A DNA stretch of 64,000 bases from Thozetella sp. PMI_491 (taxonomy: Eukaryota; Ascomycota; Sordariomycetes; Chaetosphaeriales; Chaetosphaeriaceae), in the NCBI GenBank assembly GCA_021432635.1, contig MU270017.1, positions 1,242,566 through 1,306,565 on the forward strand. Direction: 5' to 3'. Under the pieces are notes generated by a model. That model had not been told where the DNA came from. It was given only the letters and a program-made list of their open reading frames with translations, and searched no databases. This document shows, piece after piece, positions 46,570 to 57,826 of this stretch (position 1 is its first letter; every line of letters starts with the position of its first letter). A program made the translations under genes and the position numbers.

Positions 46570-48435
46570 TCAGATCTGGCCTTTGATGTCAACTCGGCCA
46601 AATGCGGTGGTCTTGGCCGCCTCAAACAGGCCTATGGCTTTGCCTGTCAAGAAGATGATCTGGTCAGACCGCTCTTCGAGTAGGTGTTGGCCGTTGTTGT
46701 CCACGATAAACTGTGCGGCATCGGCATCGGATTCAAAACCAAGCTCCTCGGTGATGAATCGCAATCTTACGTCGGGTTTGTACCTATTCTAGCGTCAGCA
46801 CAGGGGCTCCAATGGGATAAGCATGCAGGTGGAAGGAGGGTCAGAACGCACGCTTTGCAGATTGCGCACAAGGCAGCCAGACGTTCGCGGCCAACGAACA
46901 TGTCCATGAGGTAAGCACCCATGTTAGGCGTGTCCAAGTACAACTGGAAGAACCGATGGTAATTCTTGAGGGCCAGCGCGGACCGCACGTCCAGCGCGTG
47001 CCGGATGGGCCTCTCACGCTTCTCTGCTGTGGTTAGATCCGCCAGGGCGTCGTTCAACGCGGTGCGGTTAGCTGTGTGGATGAAATACAAGATACGGTAC
47101 GCCTTGAATTCGACGGGGTTTCCCTTCAGGCCCAGCTGATAGAGCGACTTCAGCTGGGTCTGGCACTGATTATACTCACCGAGGTCACCCCTCTCCAAGG
47201 CGATGCGGGCGTGGATCTCGTACACCGATACCGTGAAGTCGTTCTTGATGCGCTGTACGGTCAGGTCTTGTCTCATCGACTTGAACTGGTCGCAAATGTA
47301 AGAATAGTTCTGGTCCTTGCGCCATTTCTTCTTGAGTAGCTCCAGCGTCTGCCTCAAAATCTCCTCGGGTCTCACGGCTGATGGCACCGGGGGTGCCGTC
47401 AGGCGCAGGTAGCGCTTCTCTAGGTTCTGACAGGTGCCGACAACAGGTCCAGTGGCGGGGGGCGGGCTCGGCGAACGATAACTGGACTTATATCCTCCAT
47501 CGAAACGCTTTTGTCGCTTCTCCAGCTGCTTCTGGTACTTACTCATGTGCTTGGGCAGGGGTTCGTCCATGGAAGATCGTTTATCTGGGGACATGGTGAC
47601 CCGAGATTCGAGAGAGCCGCCACGGTTGGCCTCGCGCCATGGAGCGGTGGCCGATGCATGGTCGTCCGATAGATCCGCGGACTTCCGCTTCTTCGAGGCT
47701 GAGTTCTGCAGAAGCTTGGTGCGCTGTTCCTTGATCATCTGCTGGGGGAGTGGCATCTGGGCCCAGTTGATCGTGTACATCACTCCACTTTCGTTGGCCT
47801 GCGAGATAGTCTCCTTGAGCTTGGCTTCCATGTCGTGGCGCGATACATCCGGATCCAAGTTGCTGGGCAGGAAAGAGCGCTGAACGTAGTTACGAACCGA
47901 CTCAGGCCAGTCGATCTTCTTCTTGGGAGCATCCTGGGCCGTTTGCGCGTTCATGGCGGGCGACGCCGAATAATTAGCTTGAGGCGCTGGGGGGGCTGGC
48001 ACCGCGGCGTACGCCTGGGGGGGGAATGAGGGAGCAGAAAAGGCTTGTCCGAATGACTGCCGCACGGGAACTGCAGTATACGCGGGGCCTGGGACACCTA
48101 GTTAGTAACGATAGTCTCCGACTGTGCAAAAGACGACAAATGAGATAAAAAAAAAGACGTGATAGCCGGTGTGGTGAGTGATGGGTAGGGATGGAGGCGA
48201 GCTGGTAGCGGGCGCTTCGGAAGGAATGGCCCTGATTGCGCGACTCGAACTCTCGCACACCTGCGGACTGGGCACGGGGTCGAACAACAGTCAAAGTGGC
48301 AAATCGACAGTCTCATGTGCAGGAAGAGTGTACTAAGAATGTGAGCAAATACATACTGCTTGCTTGGTACGAGTAACTCGGCGGTGGTTGGGTGCCGGGT
48401 GCGTGCGGGACAACGGCTGGCCACGTCGGCATCAT
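46570..48435 (-). CDS. THP3: SAC3/GANP-family protein, THP3/LENG8-like, 512 aa, three exons
   Basis: Nuclear PCI-type protein related to yeast Thp3, which acts with Csn12 in transcription elongation and splicing. Exons: 48357-48435 (MMPTWPAVVPHAPG), 46852-48097 and 46570-46783; total 1539 nt. The 5' intron is long (259 nt), the second is 68 nt (GTGCGT, CTGAC branch, AATAG). The N-terminus is Pro/Ala/Tyr-rich and disordered. A conserved DWPESVRNYVQRSF motif and a basic, Ser-rich region with nuclear-localisation character (KKRKSADLSDD) follow. The SAC3/GANP domain runs from TCQNLEKRYLRLTAPP through QTLELLKKKW, YSYICDQFKSMRQDLTVQRIKN, then ARIALERGDLGEYNQCQTQLKSLY. The last exon (LRFITEELGF) is the winged-helix end of the PCI fold. 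Divergent from VPS36. Confidence 0.9.
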
Positions 48436-48916
48436 ATTGTCGACGAGGACGGCGGCTGCAAGAAGCCGCGACGTATAGGGAGGGTTGAACAAAGTAGTAC
48501 TAGGTCCTGGGTTAAACAAACTACAGAAGCGCGACTCGGCACAGCGTTGATGGCAATCAGGTTCGAGTCGATGGGTGGGAGTGATTATCGGTGAAATAAA
48601 GAAAAAGCGAGGTTGACGGTGGAGAGTCACGGGTCACAAATCACGGGCTGTTGTGGATCGCTCTATCGTTTACTGGAGAAAAGCTAGTTAACTATCGCAT
48701 CTTTATTCGATTAAAAGGGTATTACGATAGTCTTATAAGCAAGTAGCTTAGATTGGAATCTATCCTTACGTAATGCCCTTGAACCCTCTGGCTGCGTCCT
48801 TGATTCGTCATTGCATCAACGCCTACGTCCGTCACGCTCTCCTACGGCCTACTCAAACAGGCGACAAATCGACCTCTGGCGAGACGAAAGGGACGGCCTT
48901 TCCTGGACTATGACGG
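48436..48916. promoter_or_regulatory. Divergent promoter region, THP3-like / VPS36
   Basis: About 480 nt between the start codons of two divergent housekeeping genes. An AT-rich segment near 48660-48770 is a likely nucleosome-poor promoter core. No specific site recognised. Confidence 0.5.
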
Positions 48917-50983
48917 ATGTTTTTAAAGCAGCTCGACTTGACGACAGCGCTACGGCCCTCCTACCTGCCCGATGAAGTCCTGCTCTTTGTCCAGGACAAT
49001 GTGGGGCTCTATGAGGGGTCAGTTTGTGCGCCTGTCCTTGCGATATCATCGCAGTAAAGCACACGGCCGAGACTGACATTGGCTCCCTCTCCAAGGAAAT
49101 ACAAACTTCCAGACCAGCAGAATGGTCAGGTATACCTGACCTCCCATCGCATCTGCTATGTCGATAAGGCAGAGCCTAGGAAACACTCGGCCGCTCTCGA
49201 CCTAAAGGATGTGGAGCGGTACGAATTCTATGTATGGCTACACCATATCTAGGCATTCCCCAGGCCTCTCGGGTCTAATGTAACTGTGTAGGCTGGATTC
49301 CTCAAGTCGGCGGCGAAGATAACCTTGATCCCTAAGCCCACGAAGCGGTCCTCCATCCAGCCATGGACTCCCGGCGTTGGGGCGCTTCCCTCTCAAAGCG
49401 GAACCGCTTCTTCCGCCCAGCGGGCGGATGGTCCCTTCAGACCGCCGGCGGCTGACCCGACTCCAGCGAGCACAGCAACCTGGGTCTGTCCCATCTGCAG
49501 TTTCTCGAACCCCGTGCCGTCCAACTTCGATCCATCTACGGCCAACGCCCACACACCCCTCCCTCCTTGCTTAGCATGTGGGATCAAGCCCACGCTAGCG
49601 CTTGTCCTGAAGGCCTCCATATCTAACGCGACGAGCAGGCCTCCTGCCGCGCCTGCGATCCAGACGCCCCTTCCTCTCCGCCCAGGACTGTCTTCGGATC
49701 TCTCGAGGCAGGCGACGGTGCCCAGCCCGCCCTCTGAAGCGGCTAGCCCACGGCCGGCTGACCCAGACGCCTCGTTCCAGTGTCCACGCTGCACCTTCCT
49801 CAACCACCCATCCCTGATGGCATGCGAGATGTGCGGTGCGCCTCTCATCTCGCAAGATGTGGCGTCTGAGCTGGCCCAAGCGCGGCCTGAGATCCGTTTG
49901 GAAACCGAGTCCCCCGGCCCGGTGCTGAATAAGCTGAGCCACAGCACGGATACTCCGGAGAGCGTGAAGCTTGCCTTCCGAGGCGGCGGCGAGAAGATCT
50001 TCTATGAGCGATTAAAAGGCTCCATGACGCAGCGCAAGTGGCTGCTCCAGGGGGCGCCTCCGATCCCGACGTCCAACGGGGACCCCAGTAGCGGCGGGCC
50101 GGGTACGGGAGCCGGACTCGGCGGCGGACCCACCACCGAGAGGGTCAAGATCGGGGGCATTGCCGGTCTTGAACACCGTGGACAGGCGATGCGTAAAAAG
50201 AACGAGCTCGTGATCGGTAGCGCGTTCGAGGATCTTGAGGCCCTGATGGCGTCGGCGAAGGAGATTGTGGCACTTGCGGAGAGATTTGCAAGGCAGGCGT
50301 CGTCCGGAAGCGCCAGCGAGAACGCGCTCCTTGCCCAATCTGCAAGCCAGCTTGGCCTCATCACGACCCGAGACATCGTAGGAGGCGGCGATGAGTCGCT
50401 GTACATATCCGAACTCTCGCGTAACCTAGCAGAGTTCCTCACCGACGACGCGAGAGGTGTGCTCCGGCAGGCGGGCGGGATTCTCTCTCTCGTTGACCTC
50501 TGGGCTATTTTTAATCGTGCCCGAGGCGGCGTGGAGCTAGTCAGTCCGCTGGACTTTGAGAAGGCGGCGAACCTCTGGGAAAAGTTGAAGCTGCCCGTTC
50601 GGCTGCGCACGTTCAAATCAGGCGTCATGGTCGTGCAAGGCCGCGACCGCACCGATGAGATCACCATCCGATCTCTGAAAGCCTGGCTGGCTGACCTCCA
50701 AGCAGTGCCGCCGGAGCACGAGGTTACGTGGGACTGGATGGAATTTGGACGTGGTGTCACGGCTCAGGAGACGGCGGAACGGTTCGGCTGGAGCATCGGT
50801 GTGGCAGAAGAAGAGCTCGAGATGGCCGAGCAAAAGGGCGCCCTCTGCCGGGAGGAGGGCATAGAGGGCGTTCGATTCTGGCAAAACTATATCGACACGG
50901 GAGAGGGGAAGCTCTACAAAGACCCGGCCGTGGAGGAAGGAGAGAGGATCACCAGGGCGTTGAAGGAGAGCGGCTTTTTCTGA
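48917..50983 (+). CDS. VPS36: VPS36, ESCRT-II subunit, 642 aa, three exons
   Basis: Subunit of ESCRT-II that binds phosphoinositide and ubiquitin on endosomes and sorts cargo into multivesicular bodies. Exons: 48917-49017 (MFLKQLDLTTALRPSYLP), 49096-49231 and 49292-50983; total 1929 nt. Exon 2 uses an AAG acceptor that gives LYEGKYKLPDQQNGQVYLTSHRICYVD, the GLUE/PH-like fold. As in budding yeast, zinc fingers are inserted in the GLUE domain: CPIC...CLAC (about 142-175) and CPRC-x10-CEMC (about 243-260), the latter an NZF/RanBP2 type likely to bind ubiquitin or Vps28. The EAP30 winged-helix domains follow, with FYERLKGSMTQRKWL, then GIAGLE, RDIVGGG and a C-terminal ITRALKESGFF. Confidence 0.95.
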
Positions 50984-51493
50984 GGCACGGCGTTGGATGG
51001 CGTATGTTGATCACGAATGCCGGTTAGATGACAGGAAGGGTCTAGACGCGGTGGTGATACCCCCCAAAGCAACAAAACGAATGCGGGCTGCTCGGCGCAC
51101 CAGCCACGGAGACATTCGATGCCGCTTTGGCAAGTCTGTCAACTGGATATGCAATAGATTCGTATTTTCTCGGCCTCCACGAGAGCCGGGGTCATTCGGG
51201 CATCAGCGTCGTTGACCCTTCGCAATCCTTCATAGGTAAGATACCTTGATCTAAGTGGGAGGAGATTGTTGCTCAGAACCCGCTGGTATCGTGCTGCCCC
51301 AACCCCCGGGGCAGCAAACGCCGAAATCTAGAGGAAATGCCAACACGCAGAACGCCGTCTAGACCATCCCACAGCCTATCTACGTCGCAACCGTCTGGTG
51401 CACCCAGCATTATACAAATACAAGAACCACGTATCCGTCCGTCTAAGTTTACGAAGCCGGCCTCCCAGGCACAGGGCGCGCCTTTGAGAGCGC
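50984..51493. other. Intergenic region between convergent genes
   Basis: About 500 nt of 3' flanks of VPS36 and the minus-strand conserved gene. No coding signal is seen. Confidence 0.55.
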
Positions 51494-52515
51494 CTATGAG
51501 AGCTTCTCCATCAGGCCCTTCCGGACGTTGACGTTGACCACCCCTCCCACGCCGAACGCCGGCACGATGCGGCATATGCGCGCGGCGGTGCTGATGCCCC
51601 AGTTCTTCTTGACGGCCTGCCACCGGTCCGCCCAGTTCGGCGACCCTGTACCCTGTGCAGACGGCCGATTGTACAGATCCAGGCCGAGCAGGTGCAGCGG
51701 CGTGCTGACCAGCTGGACGGCGGCCGGGGCCATGAATTGCGCCACGCTCTGGCCTGACGCGTACTTCTCGAACTCGCTGCCCAGGCGCCGCGATAGCACC
51801 GGCCCCAGCAGCGGCGGCACGTTGAACGAGGCGAAAATGGTGATGCAGTCGCGCGCGGCGAACAGCATGTACGACGGCAGCGTAACGGGCCGCGGCGTCG
51901 CGCCCGGAGGGCCGAACAGGCGCACGAACACCTGGTCCTTGTAGATGCAGAGCCCGATGTTGGCGGCCGACGAGGCAGCGAACTTGTTGGTGCCCGAGGT
52001 GACGTGCGTCGCCGGCTTATTCTGTACCGTCGACGTTACCGTGTCGAGCGTGTTGGCGGTCAGGTAGGTGCCGCCGTACAGCATGAAGATGAGGGCGAAG
52101 GGTTTGCCGAGGACGATGTGGTGCGGGCGGAGGAGGAGCGTCTTGAGCGAGGACCGCAGCGACTCGCCGAGCGAGCGCCGGCCGGAGGCGTTCTCCATGA
52201 TCGAGCTGGTTCGGGGCAGCAGCGTTAGCTTCAGCGCGTCTCTGTCCCCTCCGACGTCCTCGGCGGAGGGGCTAGGTTGGGAGGTGGAGCTTACCGGTCG
52301 ATGATGGAGATGATGGGCGCGACCATGACGGCCGCAGAAGCAGCGCTCATCAGGTCGGCACCCAGCCGCCAGCCCAGGTTCTTCGTGTTCCACTTGCTCT
52401 CGCCCTTTCCGTCCGCAGTGACCTTGGGGGCCGCCATCACCAGCGGCTTCGCGAGCTGCGGTGCTTGGAGCTGCGGGACCTGAGCTTGTAGCTGCTCAGC
52501 GCCGCCGTTGCTCAT
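51494..52515 (-). CDS. Conserved fungal protein of unknown function, membrane-associated, 310 aa
   Basis: Resembles a widespread ascomycete family with no assigned function. Exon 1 is 52295-52515 (starts MSNGGAEQLQ) and exon 2 is 51494-52205; an 89-nt intron splits the Arg codon in SIIDRSIMENASG. An in-frame stretch before 52515 has no ATG. Conserved blocks are LGADLMSAASAAVMVAPIISIIDR (hydrophobic), SLKTLLLRPHHIVLGKPFALIFMLYGGTY (hydrophobic), ANTLDT, SSAANIGLCIYKDQVF, ARDCITIFASFNVPP and ARICRIVPAFGVGGVVN. Three or four segments are hydrophobic enough to insert in a membrane. The conserved Pro and Gly patterns recall, but do not match, mitochondrial carrier repeats. The first 40 residues are Gln/Pro/Ala-rich and could include a targeting signal. 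Confidence 0.8.
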
Positions 52516-55047
52516 TGCGACACGCCGCGCCGGACGCAAGGAAGGTTGCGGAAGCGGTGTGCCGTCTGTCCTGCCCGGATCATCGGCCGGTGCGGGCTAG
52601 CGACGTATGTGTAGATCGCCCGGGGTACGCCGGAGGTTGGCGGTTGGGTGGTGGACGCCGTGAAGGAAGGGAAAAAAAAATTATGGCGAGCGATGCGTCG
52701 CGGCTCGGCTGAGAACACAGACTTGGATGTTGAAAACACGGGGACAGATGTAGAAGGGACCTCCCGGGACTCTGGGGAAATACCCTGAGTGCTCTTCTCT
52801 TCCTTCCCCCGACGTTCTAAGATATTAGAGCGTCCGGGGTATCGTTGGTCATCGAGAATCGGGGAGTCAACGGTTGGCCAATGCCGCCAGTGCTCCAGTC
52901 ATCGTGCCATGGCCCAGCAGCTTTCACCGATCTCGGAGATGATCTCAGCGCGGCTCGACGCCTTTTGGCCCAGAGCTCGGGGTCTTGACGACCCGCCATT
53001 TGCAGGGGTTTAGTGGCACATTCCGGGCGGTCGTGGGGGTCAAGCACGCCTTTTATTTTTTTACTGGGGGGTGGGGGAGCGCTATTACCCAGGGCATCCA
53101 AGGCGGAGGGTAAGCTTTGCGGATTCGCCCTCTTTTCGAGCCATGCAGGCTGCAGCTTCGTATTATTATCTCCTGGGTCTTGATACTTAGAGCATGGCTC
53201 AGTTGAGGAGTTTGGCCGTTTAAAGAGCACACGCAAAGCCCATGGAAGCTTTGACTCTGGCGGCGGGCATGGGATCCTCTCCTACTAGCGGCCCGAGCCA
53301 TCGGTGCCCTCGCTGCCGCGCGAGGTCGCATGGTGCTCCTGGCTGGGTTATAGTAATAGGCCTTGCGAATTAAGCTTGGCCTTTTGGTTACGCATTTCTT
53401 GTGCTCGGTAAGCAACGCGTAAATATAAGAAGCGGCGTGCTGCGCCTGCCATAGCACTTCTTCGGAGGGTGAAGAATAAAAAAAAAAAAGAAGATTACAA
53501 CGGTAAGATCCGCTGGGTCACCGGTTCAGGGTGCTGAAGACCGTGCCCGGCGCAGGTTGGGTGAGGCCGGCGGTGTCGGCGCAGAACGTGTCGAGAGCAT
53601 CCACTTGCTCCGGGCAAGCGTGGGCCATGGAGGAGGGAATGCCGCCAGTGGCGCCGTCCCCGCTGGGATGGGCCGACGCGCGACCCGCAGCAAGCCGGAG
53701 CCAGTGAGCTCGGTCTCGAAGGTCTCGGGGGGGATGGTGAAACCTTTCTATCGCGTGTTTCTTATGCAGGCGCTGGATTGGCTGTGGAGAGGTAAGTGGC
53801 TGCAGCCTGCACAAGACAGCGACTTCTGTGTCCAGCAAGCCCTTTCGTCAGTAGATGGATACAAATCGCCAAACGCGGATGTGCTAGTTATACCTGAGGC
53901 TAAATGTCCACCGTAGCTCATGATAGTGGTGACCTCCAGTCCAGACATAAACTTCACATGACTTCGGGTTCAGGGGGTATTTGGACGGTATAAATGATGG
54001 TCGGACTGAAAGCTGGCACAATCAAGCCAACGTGACGCACGTCCCCCACTGGTAAATCTGCGGCAGCCAGCATAGCGACTTACAATCAGAATCTTCATTT
54101 CCGTCAATTTGTTGGTCAACTAATATATTCGATAGCTGGCTGGCTAAGGTGGTGTACATCTCGTTGGCTCAATCGGGGCACTCACAGTCAAGATCACACT
54201 CGCTCTCTTCGAGGGCCGTTGGTTGTAATAAAAATTGCCACATTGGGGTTTTGAAGCGAGCCTAGACGTTGGTTGGGTTGGTGCCTGAGGTTTAAGATTT
54301 GGGGGGAACCATGGCGGGCTTAGTGCTGTCGGCGCGGCGCTGTAGGTCGGTTGACAGTCCCGCAGTTCTCTAACCTCGAAGCTTGCGGGCCTCGCTTCCC
54401 GCTAGAATCTAAAGTGATCCCCCAGGCCGGTGAGAGGTCATCCCTGTTTTACTTCCTGCCTAAGGTAGGTATGTAGTGCAGTGGCATCCGCCGCACACGC
54501 AACCGTAGAACGTACACACACCAACGCGCTGCAAATCCGTCCAGGTAGGTCCGAGAGGGATCTTTTGATCGTGCATGATGCCGAATGCGAACCGACCCGC
54601 CGGCTTGGTCTGGACTCTGGACCAGTGTCCACGCGGCGCAGTAACAGAGAATGAGGGGGAGGCGACTTTTGCCCAGAGTCCAGGCTGCAATTTAGTTGGA
54701 CCACACCTGCAACGCCCGAGTGTTGGCTGTCGCGGCACTCCGACAGAGCTGCGTAAGCGCCTTCATCATCCTCTTGTCGCCCGCGCTAGACGTACCACCT
54801 TTATACGGTTGCCTGCTGCAGATGGTTTTACCCAAGCCCTTCAATCGTCCTCCATCTCTCCTTCCCCAAGCGATTGATTGATTGAGCCTGTGTTCACAAG
54901 CGGGATTTTTTATTTTTTCTTCTGTCTCTTTCCTCTCGCTGCCTTGACCACTTTGCATGCTTCATTTCTCCAGGACTACCAAGAGGGAAAAGCGTGGGCC
55001 CGGTATACTTAATCCAGAGGGTCCTTATTAGCCAGGAGCCGTGCAGG
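52516..55047. other. Intergenic region (2.5 kb)
   Basis: Holds the promoters of the conserved membrane protein (left) and the S9 peptidase (right). A-rich runs occur at about 52672-52681 and 53480-53491. Open frames are short and overlapping. A minus-strand frame ending near 53518 (ending FSTLNR) has protein-like composition but no recognisable domain or start, so I leave it unassigned. Confidence 0.45.
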
Positions 55048-57315
55048 ATGGTCATCACGCAGAAACTCACCCCCGAGGCCTTTCTGAGCCTTCCTCGACG
55101 GGGTGTCATCGTGCCAAACGAGAACGGGACGGCCGGTCTGTACAGCGTCTCGACCCATGAGTTCGGCAATGGTACAAAGAAGGAATGGAGGGTCATGGAC
55201 CTCGAATCGGGAACCTCGCGGCAACTGACAGAGGATGAAAAGATCCATGACGTCAACTGGCTGCCCGGGAGCGTCGACATGGTAGTCTGGCTGAGGGACG
55301 CGGGCGAGGGAGTGACCCAACTTGTCATCGCCGACATCGATAGCCCCGACGTGCTCTTCGAGATCATTGCCGAGTTCGATGGCGAAGTAAATTCTCTAAA
55401 GCTCAAGGGGTTCGATGATGGATCCATCGCCTTGGCCGTGGTCGGACTGGTAGGAGAAGACGGAAACTTGTTCAATGAGAAGACAGTAAAGAAGGCGTCG
55501 ACGGCTAGGATCTTCGACAGTGCGATGGTGCGCGAGGTACGTAATGCTCTCCGCCCCTCGCTGTAATCGCGCCTTCTGTTATCGCTGGGAGACTGACGCC
55601 TACACCCGGCAGTGGGATGCATACCACAAGGCCCAGAACTATTCCATATTTTACTCGCAGCTCGTCCGATCAGACAATGGCTTCAAGTTAGCCGGGCCGC
55701 TCTCTAATCTTCTGGCGGGCACAGATCTGGAGGCACCCGACGGGGCCTATGAGCCTTGGGGTGGTACAGCGAACAACTACGACCTCGGCCCCAAAGGCAT
55801 CGTCTTCGTGGCCCGAGATCCGGCGCCTCCACGCCCCCAGTATGACACTGCATCGGATGCCTATTTTGTTCCGCTTGATTCGTGGACCCAGCCTGCGGTT
55901 TACAAACCGACGAGGCTCCTACTTCAGAACGAGGCCTCGGTAGGTGAAGCTACCAACCCTCGCTTCTCCCCGGACGGCACCATGATCGCCTACCTTAAAG
56001 CCCCCTTCTCAAACCTAGCCGATGCCCGTCTTCTCATGAGCCACGTCAGTTCCCTAGCCTCCTTCGACGTATGGAGGCTGGTCATTGGCTCCTCGTGGGA
56101 GCTCGTCCCTAACGGGTTCGAGTTCGCCCCCAGCGGCGAGTCCCTCTTCATCACGGCCGACAGCTACGGCCGTAACGGCCTGTACGAGCTCGAGCTCAGC
56201 CATCAGGCGGTGCCGAGGCTGCTCGCAAGGAATCCTTCTGTAGCTGGATTTCACCCTCTGAAGAGCGGCCAGGACGACTTGCAGTTGCTGGTGTCGGCCT
56301 CGAGCATGGTGGAGAGCAGCGTGTACACGGTGATCGACACCAAGCAAAAAGAACAGCCCAAGATAGTGTCCAGCGCCACACGGCACGGCTCCAAGCTGGA
56401 CCTCTCGCACAGCCAGGTGTCCGAGGTGTGGTTCGAGGGCTCCTGCAGCACCTGCGTCCAGGCGTGGGTAGTCAAGCCCCGGGCCTTTGATGAGACCAAG
56501 AAGTGGCCCGTAATTCTATCAATACACGGCGGGCCCGAGTCTACACAACGGGACGAGTGGCACTGGAGGTGGAACTTGGCCCTGTGGGCGGAGCAAGGCT
56601 ATGTCGTCGTCGCCCCAAACATCGCAGGGTCCGTGGGGTTCGGGGTCGACTTCACATCCGCCGTCTATGGAGAATGGGGTGGTAGGCCATATCAAGACCT
56701 AGTCAACTGCATGAAATACTTGGAGGAGATACCCTATCTCGACATGGACCGCGTGGTGGCAGCAGGGGGGAGCTATGGGGGATACATGATAAACTGGATC
56801 TTGGGCCAGCCTCTCGCCCAGAAGGTATGTCATCATGTCATGCTCGTGCTAGTTCTTTCGTCGACCATACCCATTACTGACACGGATCGTTTTAGTTCAA
56901 AGCGTTGTTATGCCATGACGGCATTTTCGACACCAAGCTCAACGTGCTCCACGGCGACATTGCGTTTGGCATCAACGACTTCAACGGACCAGGCTTTCCC
57001 TGGAACAACGCGGAGAACTTGGAGAAGTGGAACCCTTCACGCCCAGAACTCCTGCGCAACTGGCGGCACGCACCGCCCACACTCGTCGTCCATAGCGAGA
57101 ATGACTACCGCTGCGCCATGACCCATGGTCTCGCAACGTTCCGGACCCTGCAGTTCCTCCGGGTCAAGAGCCGGCTGTTGACCTTCCCGGACGAGAACCA
57201 CTGGGTTCTCAACCCCGAGAACTCACTGGTCTGGCATCAGACCGTATTTGACTGGTTCGAGAAGTGGGTGGGGAAAGGGCCGACCCCGGAGATGGCTGAG
57301 GTTGAACAATCCTGA
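55048..57315 (+). CDS. S9 prolyl oligopeptidase-family peptidase (DPP5-like), 706 aa, three exons
   Basis: Serine peptidase of the S9 family, related to dipeptidyl-peptidase 5 and acylaminoacyl peptidases. Exons: 55048-55536, 55613-56824 and 56896-57315; total 2121 nt. The N-terminal two thirds form the beta-propeller (repeated FSPDG-like motifs such as NPRFSPDGTMIAYL and FEFAPSGESLFIT). The catalytic domain starts near VILSIHGGPESTQRDEW. The triad is Ser about 549 in GGSYGGYM, Asp about 636 in VHSENDYRC and His about 667 in PDENHWVL. There is no hydrophobic signal at MVITQKLTPEAFLSL, so, unlike secreted fungal DPP5, this looks intracellular. The frame extends a little upstream of 55048 without an ATG. 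Confidence 0.92.
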
Positions 57316-57826
57316 GGAGTCGCCCGAGCTTGGCAGTTTTCGGTCTATTCTGTACATATGATGGACGTTGCTGGCTATTGCGGCGTACATCAGACTTGGA
57401 TCTGGCTCCCATACCATTAAGCACTGACTTGTACACGTCATATATAGGAGGACCTGTAATTATCGTGCCCCGTCTCCCACGCAGAGCTCACGCGGAGTCA
57501 CTAGAGGTACGAGCCATATCCTCTGGGAGACTGGCGATGGGGGCCCAAAAATGGACTAGGTCATGTGGGAATGACGCGTCCAGGTACCTCAATATGTAAA
57601 GGGGTAACATACACCTCTCGCCTTCTTACCGCTGTAATCACACTTCTAGGCACAGAGCTACCACTCTCAGATGTACCATCCCCCTTAACGCTAAGATTAT
57701 GCGACAACGTCAAATTACTCGTCTATTTAGTCTGTTCCATGTGGTCCTGCGGATCTTGTAATCCGTGTTGTCCAGGGCTCCTTAGCTCCCGAGTCTCCAG
57801 ACTTCATTCCACTAATCCAGCTGCCT
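57316..57826. other. Intergenic region between convergent genes
   Basis: 3' flanks of the S9 peptidase and the RBR ligase. The last 100 nt are in the RBR transcript and stay open if its terminal intron is retained (see that gene). Nothing else is seen. Confidence 0.5.

Noticed and set aside
48098-48356. Extra exon inside the long first intron of the THP3-like gene
   Set aside because: The flanking exons join in phase with a family-like sequence, and no internal segment has both splice sites in phase.
53518-53838. Minus-strand frame ending in FSTLNR with protein-like composition
   Set aside because: No recognisable family, start or splice context; kept only as a remark in the intergenic entry.
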